Below, piece by piece: positions 9,496 through 17,909 of a stretch of 64,000 bases of DNA. The notes below the pieces were generated by a model that was given only the letters and a program-made list of their open reading frames with translations, was not told the DNA's origin and searched no databases. Numbering within the stretch: position 1 is the stretch's first letter; each line of letters begins with the position of its first letter. The DNA comes from UBA11986 sp963734955 (GTDB taxonomy: Bacteria; Bacteroidota; Ignavibacteria; UBA10030; UBA6906): positions 44,512 to 108,511 of the forward strand of contig CAVTJO010000009.1 of the NCBI GenBank assembly GCA_963734955.1. The letters run 5' to 3'. Both the position numbers and the translations under genes were made by a program.

Positions 9496-9900
9496 CTAGA
9501 GCAGATCTCTCAGGTTCATCGGGACCTTGTCTCGATACTTTCTACTCAACGTGAGTCGTATTCCATCGACGAGGGTGATCTCGTATTCGCCACGCGGCAG
9601 AGGCCGGATTTCCTTGATGCGGTCAACGCTCACAATGGTTGACCGATGGATACGGATGAACCTGTGTGGGTCGAGAAACGCTTCCATGTCATTCATTGTC
9701 TGCCGGACGAGATACGATCCGCCACCTCTGTGCAGCCGGAGGTAATTGCCCAGTGCTTCAATCCAATCGATCTCTTGAACGCGGACAAAAGCCACGCGAC
9801 CCCCGCTCTTTACCAGCAACCGGTGGGCGTACGTCCCATCAGCATATCCGTCACGGGAATCCATTCCCTGGTTCAGTCCGTTCGTCATTGCGCTCGCCAT
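9496..9900 (-). CDS. Stand-alone LytTR DNA-binding protein
   Basis: A 134-residue protein made of one LytTR DNA-binding domain (residues ~28-130) with no receiver domain. It is clearly paralogous to the C-terminal half of the response regulator encoded just upstream: shared blocks include VDWIEA-GNY/IDWIEALGNY, DPHRFIRIHRSTIV and the LTLSRKYR versus LTMSRSYR ending. The first ~27 residues have no known domain. It is encoded downstream of the kinase and regulator genes in the same direction, 111 bases after the regulator stop. Three GGGATG-type repeats with 20-21-bp spacing lie 55-106 bases upstream of its start and may be a LytTR operator. Possible roles are a competitor or co-regulator of the neighbouring LytTR regulator. 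The start at 9900 is the longest ATG; a second in-frame ATG follows four codons later. Confidence 0.82.
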   Translation of the reverse strand: MASAMTNGLNQGMDSRDGYADGTYAHRLLVKSGGRVAFVRVQEIDWIEALGNYLRLHRGGGSYLVRQTMNDMEAFLDPHRFIRIHRSTIVSVDRIKEIRPLPRGEYEITLVDGIRLTLSRKYRDKVPMNLRDLL

Positions 9901-9954
9901 CGATTGTGGTCCAGCATCATTATACGGTTGAGGTGGATTATCCCAAAGGGGTTT

Positions 9955-10006
9955 GGGATGGGAATGGATTACGCGGGATGAAATGCTCTTGGTGTGGGAT
10001 GAAATG
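9955..10006. promoter_or_regulatory. Three direct repeats at ~21-bp spacing, candidate LytTR operator
   Basis: GGGATGGGAATG at 9955, GGGATGAAATG at 9975 and GGGATGAAATG at 9996 lie in tandem with 20- and 21-bp periods, i.e. on one face of the helix. LytTR regulators typically bind two 9-bp direct repeats with a 12-13 bp spacer, a similar period. The array lies between two LytTR genes, upstream of the stand-alone one. Confidence 0.5.
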
Positions 10007-10011
10007 AAAGG

Positions 10012-10812
10012 TCAGAGCGCTCCGTTGACGAGACCGGCGAGCTTCGGTCGATAGCTGCGGCTCATGGTCAACCGCGTGCCGTTCAAGAGTGTCACAACGT
10101 AATCGCCGTGAAACAGCGGGGATAGCTCCTTGATGCGCTCGATGTTGACGAGCGTGGAGCGGTGGATGCGAACGAATTTCCGCGGATCGAGATGGGTCTC
10201 AATCCCGTTCATGGTTTCTCGCAGAAGGTGTGTCTCGTTCGCGGCATGGATATTCACATAGTTGCCGGCCGCTTCGATCCAGTCGACCTCGTTGACTTTC
10301 ATGAAGGACACTCGTCCGCTGGATTTCACCACCAGTCGTTCAAGATACTTCGGTCCGCCGTGCAAATCTCCAAGGAGGGCCAGCAGTTGTTCGCTGAGTC
10401 CTCCGTCCGTGTGCCTCCGGAGCTGGTCCTTTGCACGCTGGAGGGCTTCATTGAAGCGTTTCTGAGCAAATGGCTTGAGAAGATAGTCCAACGCATGGAC
10501 TTCAAAAGCATGGATGGCGTGCTCGTCGTAGGCAGTCACAAACACAACGCCGGGACAACGCCCTGCCCCGACCTTCTCCAGAACTCCAAATCCATCCACA
10601 CCAGGCATCTGGATATCAAGGAAGAGAAGATCCGGAGATTCCTTCTTGATTGTCTCGATGGCTTCATGTCCGTTGGCGCACTCTCCAATAATCTCAATCT
10701 CCCGATCCCCCGCGAGCAGCATGCGAATCTTGTCACACGCCAGAGGCTCATCATCAACGATGAGTGTCCGCAGCCTGGATGTTGAGCGGTGTTCCTGATT
10801 GCTTGTCGGCAT
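10012..10812 (-). CDS. LytTR-family response regulator
   Basis: A 266-residue response regulator. I chose the start at 10812 (MPTSNQEH); an in-frame ATG nine codons upstream is less likely. The receiver domain (residues ~15-130) has the acidic pair in LIVDDEPLAC, the phosphorylatable aspartate in DLLFLDIQMPG and the lysine in YLLKPF. The output domain (~160-262) is LytTR, with VDWIEAAGNYV and RKFVRIHRSTLVNIERI. Its start lies inside the 3' end of the sensor kinase gene once that gene's frameshift is repaired (59-bp overlap), a strong sign that the two form a two-component pair. Targets are unknown, but the neighbouring repeats at 9955-10006 are a candidate site. Confidence 0.92.
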   Translation of the reverse strand: MPTSNQEHRSTSRLRTLIVDDEPLACDKIRMLLAGDREIEIIGECANGHEAIETIKKESPDLLFLDIQMPGVDGFGVLEKVGAGRCPGVVFVTAYDEHAIHAFEVHALDYLLKPFAQKRFNEALQRAKDQLRRHTDGGLSEQLLALLGDLHGGPKYLERLVVKSSGRVSFMKVNEVDWIEAAGNYVNIHAANETHLLRETMNGIETHLDPRKFVRIHRSTLVNIERIKELSPLFHGDYVVTLLNGTRLTMSRSYRPKLAGLVNGAL

Positions 10813-13779
10813 GATCGAGTATACGAAGTGGGAGTTCAATGGTTACACATACTCCACCCTCTGCCCGGTTTGCGTAGGTGAAGCGCTGATGAGTTCCGTA
10901 CAGTTGCTCCAGGCGGGCCCTTGTGTTTGAAAAGCCAACGCCTTCCTTTGATCGCTCCGGCAAGCCGGGGCCATCATCGCATACGACGATGCGGAGAGTG
11001 GTTGCCATCTGTTGCGCGGCAATTTCGATTTTCCCCCCGCTTCGCGTGGCGCAACACCGTAGCGTATAGCGTTCTCAACAATCGGCTGGAGAATGAGATT
11101 GGGAACCATCGCAGAAAGCAGTTCGGGCGGGACGTTTTTCCGTACGAGGAGGCGATCGGCAAGCCGTATGTGCTCGATCTCCAGATAATGATCCAGCATC
11201 TCGAGCTCCAAACCCAACTCCACCTCCTGGGCACCATTGCTCTCGAGCGTGTATCGCAGCAGATCGCCAAGACGCGCCATCATTTCATCGGCCGCATCCA
11301 GATCCTTGTGCATGAGAGAGGAGATTGCATGAAGTGTGTTGAAGAGGAAGTGTGGCTGAAGCTGCATCTTCAGAACCTGCAACTCAACCTGGGCAAGCTG
11401 CCCTTTCAAACGGGAAGCAATCTGTTCACGATCCTTGTACGTGCGGTAAAAGTGATAGCCAAGGGAACCGACGAGGGCAATCAAGAGCGCACAGAGAAGA
11501 TAAAACCAGGCCGTCTGGTAAAAATGGGGAGCCAGATGAAACCGGAATGAGTCACCGGTGTGATTCCACACACCGTCGCTATTCGCGGCAATTACCCTGA
11601 AGGTATAGTCTCCAGGAGGAATGTTTGTGTAGTACGCCATTCGTCTGTTGCTCGCATCGATCCATTCCTTGTCGAATCCCTCGAGCCGGTATTTGAATCT
11701 CACATTCCCCGGTGCAACGAAACTCGGGGCAGTATACACGAACTCCAGCTCACCGTTCCCCGGCGCGGCATACCCTTCCCGTCGAGGGTCGATGCTGCCT
11801 TTGTCGATTGCAGCGTTCTCGATCACAACCGGAGGAGGCATGGCGTCGGTTTCGATGTTCCCCGGATCGATGATCGCAACTCCAAGCAGCGTGGAAAACC
11901 ATAGCAACCCATCGGGAGACGTGCACCCCGATAACTGATACCCGCCATTACACTCGAACGTTTTCATCCCGTCGGCGGTACCGTACGAGGTGCAGGAAAT
12001 GGAGCTGCGTTTCCCATCTGCAAACTCATTGAGCATCTGCTTGCCCACACGGAAAATACCGCGATTGCAGCTCATCCAGAGGTTGTGCGAGCTGTCTTCA
12101 AGAATGGAGAATACATTGTCGTCGAACAGACCATCCCCGCTCGTGTAGGAGGTGAACTTCCCGTCCTTGAAACGGTTGAGTCCACCCGCAAACGTCCCGA
12201 ACCAAAGTGTTCCATCATTGTCTTCATATATCGCGCGAATGATATTTGTCGAGAGTCCGTCTTTCGTGGTGAACCGCGTCGCTTTCCATGTAGCACCTTC
12301 CACCGATACCCGGATGAGCCCTGAACTGACCGTAGAAACCCAGACATCGCCCGAATGCCTGCCGATGTGAAGACACCACATCGGTTCACGCAAAATACCT
12401 GTGCTGTCCCCATACGGGACGAACTTCGGCTCATGTTGCCCGGATATGGATGACGTAAGCAGCCCATTCCGTGTTGCAAGCCAGAGATTGCCATAGCGGT
12501 CCTCATCAATCCCATGGACTGCAGGCTTCGGCATTCCCTCCGACGTAAGGATCAGTCGGTACTTGCCATTCTTGATCTTCGCAAGTCCCTCAGACATCCC
12601 GATCCAAAGCGACCCGTCTCGAGAAACATGGAGGGCTCCTATTCCTTCGATCGGCATTCGATCGTTCGACAAACACGTGACAAACGAATCTCTCGAGAAA
12701 AGACTCAGACCTCCCATCGTTCCGATCCACATCCTCCCATCCTTGTCCGGACACAGGGCTCCAGCAAAATTATTCACCAGTCCATCATTCTCTGTGTACG
12801 TGATGAATTTCCCCTTCGATATCCGATGCAGCCCGCCACCGTTTCTCCCAACCCACAGATTACCCTCCCTGTCCTCGAGCATCGAGGTGATTGCTCCCCC
12901 ATCATGTGAAAAGTACACAAGACTGTCCGGTTCACGAAATTGAGCGAGCGTCCCATCCTCAGCGCCAATCCAAATGACACCCTCATGGTCCACAAGGACT
13001 GCCGACACGGCGCCCCGGATTCCACGTAACGTGTACGCTCTCACACCGCTATCCCCGATGCGTGTCACTCCCCCTTTTTCCGCGCCAACCCACAGATCGC
13101 TTCTCCTGTCTTCAAACAACGCCATCACCACATTCCCACAGAGTCCCTCGTAAACCGGCAACACCGAAGCTTCGCCCCTCAAGCGACGGCTCAATCCTCC
13201 GCCACTGGTACCAATCCACAATGTCCCGTCACGATCGACGAGCAGCCTGTTGATCCAGGACCACTTCAGTCCCAGATCGGTGTTCGCAGGAGCAAGCTTA
13301 CCATTCTTCAAACACCACACCCCGTCGCTGGTACCGAACCAGAGTGCTCTGTCACGATCCTCGACAATCGTGCGGACTGCAGTCTCCGATGTTCCCTCTT
13401 GTATTGGAATCGCGGTAAACAGGCCATCCTTCAACTTCACCACGCCGCGACCAGTTCCAATCCACAGCGTGCTATCTCTTGCCTCACATAGTGAGATGAC
13501 ATCATTATCCGTGATAGCCCGGGTATTCCGTTTGTCATAGACAGTAAACCTGACGCCGTCAAAGCGCACGAGTCCTTCCTCTGTTCCGAACCAGACATAT
13601 CCATTTGCCGATTGGATTATGCAATTGACCGAGTTCTGAGGAAGACCTTCTTTCGTTTGCCACACTTCGTGAGAGTAGCGCGAGAAAGGGCTGATATGTT
13701 TCTGGGAGAACGCATTGCAGGGAGCGGTGAGGATCACCGCGCAGAGGATGAATCGGACTATGCGAGAGGATGGGAACAA
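10754..13779 (-). CDS. LytS-type sensor kinase with reg_prop propeller (frameshifted near 11030)
   Basis: Reconstructed as ~1008 residues. A signal-like start (MFPSSRIVRFILCAVILTAP) is followed by about a dozen two-component propeller (reg_prop) repeats of the form DGxLWIGT/NLWxGT over residues ~35-640, a Y_Y_Y domain (~665-735; FKYRLEGFDKEWIDAS, YTFRVIAANSDG), one membrane segment (TAWFYLLCALLIALVGSLGY) and a His_kinase domain (LQPHFLFNTLHAISSLM) with an N-box (LQPIVENAIRYG). At 11029-11038, a TTTTCCCCCC run, the frame breaks: the rest of the ATPase (VCDDGPGLPERSKEGVGFSN) continues in another frame to a stop at 10754. One missing base in the T-run restores it. The sensor is periplasmic, and such kinases often sense glycans or other external ligands. 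It overlaps and precedes the LytTR regulator gene. Confidence 0.85.
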
Positions 13780-13954
13780 GATTCTTTCAGACGGACGACG
13801 ACAGGAACAGACGGTTGATAGTTCGTCATCATCTTAGAGATTTTTTATGGCGAAATCAACCACTGCGATGACGAGCAGGCTTCCACTCTGTATCGGTCAA
13901 CAGAGCACCACAAAGATTTTTTTTGCAGACTATCGCGCATGTTTGTATGCCAGA

Positions 13955-14867
13955 TCAGTGATCGCTTTCAGGCTCAACGGAGTTGGTAACTTCCGCAACA
14001 AGTGTCCATACATCTGCCGATGTTCGTTTCCAGACATGCAGATAGTAACCCTTTTCAACAATTGACTGGTCACCCGAGCGAGTCATGTATTCATAGCTCC
14101 CGTACGCATAGCCGAGATCCCCTGCCACAGACATCTCGCCCGCGACCGGGTGTCCAGATGGGAACGGAGGTCTCCGTGCTCAGATACAAACGAATCGCTT
14201 GAGTGCCAACAATTGGCATATGATTCGTGCGATGCAGCCTCGTGTCGTCGTCAACGTACACAAGGTAGCCATCAAGCACTCCTTTCGACTCGCACGACTT
14301 CGAGAACAAGTCTTCCAGATTCAAGACCATCGCATGCTTATCGGATCCGATTCCCCCTCCCGTCATGGCAATTGATCTGACCCGCGGCTCCTTGAATGGC
14401 ATTCCAAGAGGAGTTGGCTCTCCGGGAGTCGCCACACCAATATCAACGGCGACCTTCCATTTGTCGTCTTGTTGTTTCTTCCATACAGAAAAGAACACCC
14501 CATAGCGCTTGGATTTCTCGGGTGATGCATCCTCACTTCGAACGGACGGGCCTGTGGTGTACCCAAGATCACCCGACGCGGCAACATCGCCAGTCTGCGG
14601 CTCCCACTCAAGTGACACGGCGAGCGGATCAACAGGCGGGGGGAGATTCTTCACAGCTTCTTTGTACTTGAGCGGCTCCGGAAAGAAGGCAACACCATCG
14701 TCTGCAAAGAACTCCAGAAAGGATGCACGGATTCCCTTTGCCTGACAGGTTCTCGCAAACGATCGTTCGGTCCGGACAAGTGACGATAACACCTTCGATC
14801 TCGAGGTTGTCTCGTCCATCTTGAAAGGCATCGCCAAAAGAATAAATCCAACAACGATATTCCGCAT
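13955..14867 (-). CDS. Exported protein with two tandem SnoaL/DUF4440-like domains (frameshifted near 14161)
   Basis: Reconstructed as ~300 residues with a short hydrophobic N-terminus (MRNIVVGFILLAMPF). Two NTF2-like repeats are visible. The first (~residues 30-165) has FLEFFADDGVAFFPE, DVAASGDLGYTTG and VFFSVWKKQQDDKWKVAVD; the second (~185-300) has GYLVYVDDDTRLHR and, after a frame change, MSVAGDLGYAYGSYEY and YLHVWKRTSADVWTLVAEV. The two GDLGY blocks align, so the protein is an internal duplication. The frame changes in the GGG run at 14160-14162; removing one base rejoins the halves and moves the stop to 13955. NTF2-like domains serve as enzymes or binding folds, and no catalytic role is assigned. 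It lies alone between the kinase gene and a type IX cargo gene. Confidence 0.75.
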
Positions 14868-15023
14868 CGGTTGTCCCCTCGATATGGATTAGAATAGTAA
14901 TGCCCGGGGCATCAACACGATGTCACCATCCACCACCGTGCTATCTGCATCCCCCACAAGCGGGAGTTCCGACTGTGAGAGTCACCGGGCATCATTTACA
15001 TCTACGATGATGGGATCGATTTG

Positions 15024-16469
15024 TTACTTCAAAAGCAGCAGTCGTTTTGCCGCGCTATACTGACCTGCTGTGAGTCTGTAAATGTAAACACCCGATGCAT
15101 GTCTTCCACCATCCCACGCGACCGAGTAATCTCCCGGTTGCTGGAAGCGATCAACAAGCTTCGCGACTTCACGACCAAGAACATCATATACTTTGAGAGA
15201 CACTCTGGCGATCGTTGAAAGCCGATACGAGATGGTTGTTGTTGGATTGAAGGGGTTTGGGTAGTTCTGAGATAGTGCGAATTGCAGCGGCCCTTCTCCA
15301 CCGTGCTGTTCACCAACAGACGTCACAATGCTCGCTATGGCTCCGCTCCACGGACCACCGTATGCGCCCATGTCATTTCTTCGCCCGCCAAGCGATGGCC
15401 ATCGTGCACGCGCAGGATTGCCCGGATCCGGCGGATCATTGAACGCCGCACCCGTATCACCGGCGTCGATGCAAGGCGAACTCGCCTGAAGGTAGAAACT
15501 CGTGTCTGCGAACAGAGGCGGAAGGCTGATGTTTCCTGTCCCCGTGAATCCGTCCTCGATGTTACTGTACGAGACAAGCGCAGTTCCCGAAGCAGTTCCC
15601 ACCTGACCTCCGGTGGTCTGTGTATTCCCCCACACGATATTGTTTCGAGCGTTGATCGTTGCGCCAAACGCGGCAAGCATGCCGCCACCCCGACCGTTTG
15701 CACCCGTGGAAACCGTGCCCGTTGATGAGTTCCCGAAGATGGTATTGTTCTCGACAATGTTCCCCGTAACAGTCCCATTGAACCACAACCCGCCACCCCC
15801 ATATGTTGGTGATCCTACGATTGCCTGACTCACGTTGTTGAATGCAACGATATTGTTCCGGACGACCGGGGACGCAAAGTTTGAGACAATTCCCCCACCG
15901 TACATGCCTGCGTTGTCGATGACGATGTTATTCGTAATCCGCGGTGATCCATCACCCAGTCGGATACCTCCACCCCCGGTACTTCTCCCACCGGTTCGAT
16001 TCACATCATTGTTGCGCACGATGTTGTATCGTACGGTCGGAGATGAGAGTGCGATGAAGACGCCGCCACCCTCCCAATAACGAAATGCGCCATGCTCGTC
16101 CTGCCACAAGGTGCCATGCCCTCCGGTCAGCGTGAAGCCCTGCAACACCGCAGAGGAGTCCTCTCCGTTCACGATGCGCACACAACTACCTGAATCCGGA
16201 AAGGTGGGGGTGCTGCCATCAACGATAGTAACTGGAATGAATGAGACGTCGCCGTTCAGGGCAAACCAACTTGTCACGACGATCTTCTTCCCACGGAATA
16301 CAATGTTCTCCGGGTATGTCCCCGCCGCTACCAGAACCGTATCTCCGTCAACGGAAGCGTTGATGGCAGCCTGGATGGTGGAATACGTGGCTGGTACATT
16401 CCTTACGGTGGCGTGGGCTTCGATGGCAAGAATGACGAAGAGAGCAGCGAGGATGGCGCGCGAAGTCAT
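15024..16469 (-). CDS. Secreted right-handed beta-helix protein with type IX sorting domain
   Basis: A 481-residue secreted protein with signal peptide (MTSRAILAALFVILAIEAHA). It begins with the common polymorphic beta-helix entry motif VPATYSTIQAAINASVDGDT followed by VAAGTYPENI. Repeated turns such as GGGVFIALSSPTVRYNIV, ITNNIVIDNAGMYGGG, VVRNNIVAFNN and IVENNTIFGNSS make a parallel beta-helix over residues ~40-330. The block SPCIDAGDTG and DMGAYGG is typical of this family near the helix end. The type IX sorting domain starts at NYPNPFNPTTTISY (residue ~400) and ends in RLLLLK. Beta-helix proteins of this kind can be carbohydrate-active or adhesive; no lyase catalytic residues were recognised. 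It is divergent from galactokinase. Confidence 0.88.
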   Translation of the reverse strand: MTSRAILAALFVILAIEAHATVRNVPATYSTIQAAINASVDGDTVLVAAGTYPENIVFRGKKIVVTSWFALNGDVSFIPVTIVDGSTPTFPDSGSCVRIVNGEDSSAVLQGFTLTGGHGTLWQDEHGAFRYWEGGGVFIALSSPTVRYNIVRNNDVNRTGGRSTGGGGIRLGDGSPRITNNIVIDNAGMYGGGIVSNFASPVVRNNIVAFNNVSQAIVGSPTYGGGGLWFNGTVTGNIVENNTIFGNSSTGTVSTGANGRGGGMLAAFGATINARNNIVWGNTQTTGGQVGTASGTALVSYSNIEDGFTGTGNISLPPLFADTSFYLQASSPCIDAGDTGAAFNDPPDPGNPARARWPSLGGRRNDMGAYGGPWSGAIASIVTSVGEQHGGEGPLQFALSQNYPNPFNPTTTISYRLSTIARVSLKVYDVLGREVAKLVDRFQQPGDYSVAWDGGRHASGVYIYRLTAGQYSAAKRLLLLK

Positions 16470-16697
16470 AACAGATCTCCATCAATGGTGAAGAAACCTC
16501 CAAGTCCCTGCAAGCCAGTACTACAACCTACTGAACGAACGAGGAGAATTCCAGAGCTTTGACATGAACCGCAGGCACCGTGTGACGAACCGACGCGCTG
16601 ATGGTACCAATGATGCCAATGCATTCATTGCAATTCAAAATCAAATTATGTAAGTTCCGACGAGCCAAATCGTAGCCCTTTCTTAACGTTCCCTACC

Positions 16698-17909
16698 GTG
16701 CCAACGCCGAAAACCCCCGACCCATCCGTGGAGTACTCACGCCAGGAGATGATCGACAGGTCGGTCGACCTGTTCAGGGGAACCTTCGGAACCAATCCAA
16801 CGTGTGTTGCATCTGCACCGGGCCGGGTAAACCTCATCGGCGAACACACGGACTACAACAACGGTTATGTCTTGCCAATGGCGATCAACAGGCTTGTCAC
16901 TGTTGCTGCCTCCTCCCGCCCCGACAAAACACTTCATATCTACTCACACAATCTGGAAATGTCGGTCAGGGTGGCTCTGGACGGGCTTCAACGCCTTACG
17001 AACAATGCCTGGGCCAACTATGTCGCAGGCGTGGCACACTTCTTCAAACGGGAAGGCATCGTAATACACGGTGCCAATATCTGCATCTCGGGGAATGTTC
17101 CCCGGGGGGCTGGATTGAGCTCCTCGGCAGCACTCGAACTCGCAACTGCAAATGCCCTGTCATGCCTTTTCAAGGGAAAATTCACGCCCATTGATTTGGC
17201 ACAACTCTGTCAACGGGTAGAGAATGAATTCGTCGGTGTTCAGTGCGGAATCATGGACCAGTTCACCTCTGCGATGGGGAAGGCGCATCATGCAATCTTC
17301 CTCGATTGCCTGTCTCTACAGCACGAGTATGTCCCAATCCCTCAAGGTGTGCAGTTGCTTGTCTGCGATACTGGAGTGAAGCGCAGGCTGTCAAACTCCG
17401 ATTACAATCGGCGCAGACAGGAATGCACCCAGGCAGTCCGCCAACTCTCTTCCACCTATCCGTCAATCACATCGTTGCGCGACGTTTCCCTGCAGGATTT
17501 CCTCAAGGCAGAGCATTCATTGGACCCCACACTGAGAAGGCGGGCAAGGCACGTTATCGGAGAAAACAGACGTGTTCTCGAGTCGGTTGCTGCTCTGAAA
17601 GAAGGCAACCCGGGCGAGTTCGGGAAGCTCATGTATCAATCGCATTTAAGTTTGAAGCTCGACTTCGAAGTCAGTTGCCCGGAGCTGGATACAATCGTTG
17701 ACATCTGCGCCGAATCTGAAGGAGTATATGGTGCACGAATGACGGGCGCGGGATTCGGAGGCTCCGCAATCTGTCTTGTGGACGAGAACAACGTGAACGA
17801 GCTGAGAATCCGGCTCGAGAGAGAATATCCTGAGAAGACCGGTCGTTCACCCACAATCCATGAATGTGCAAGTGAAGACGGAGCAACAGTCCTAATGACC
17901 CGGACTTGA
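16698..17909 (+). CDS. galK: Galactokinase
   Basis: GHMP-family kinase that phosphorylates galactose at C1 in the Leloir pathway. The galactokinase signature GRVNLIGEHTDYNNGYVLP, the ATP-binding motif GLSSSAALELA, a catalytic-region block QCGIMDQFTSAMGK and the C-terminal GAGFGGSAICLV are all present. The length, 403 residues from the GTG at 16698, is normal or slightly long; an ATG at 16749 (MIDRSVDLFRG) would give 386 residues and matches the N-terminus of well-known galactokinases better, but its ribosome site is too close, so the start is uncertain. It directly abuts the sugar transporter gene at 17910, with no intergenic base, implying co-transcription and a role in using imported galactose. 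No galT or galE is in the window. Confidence 0.95.
   Translation: MPTPKTPDPSVEYSRQEMIDRSVDLFRGTFGTNPTCVASAPGRVNLIGEHTDYNNGYVLPMAINRLVTVAASSRPDKTLHIYSHNLEMSVRVALDGLQRLTNNAWANYVAGVAHFFKREGIVIHGANICISGNVPRGAGLSSSAALELATANALSCLFKGKFTPIDLAQLCQRVENEFVGVQCGIMDQFTSAMGKAHHAIFLDCLSLQHEYVPIPQGVQLLVCDTGVKRRLSNSDYNRRRQECTQAVRQLSSTYPSITSLRDVSLQDFLKAEHSLDPTLRRRARHVIGENRRVLESVAALKEGNPGEFGKLMYQSHLSLKLDFEVSCPELDTIVDICAESEGVYGARMTGAGFGGSAICLVDENNVNELRIRLEREYPEKTGRSPTIHECASEDGATVLMTRT

Noticed and set aside
14899..14992. Distant inverted repeat AATGCCCGG ... CCGGGCAT between the SnoaL gene and the beta-helix gene
   Set aside because: The arms are only 8 bases long and 77 bases apart; this can occur by chance in a GC-rich region.
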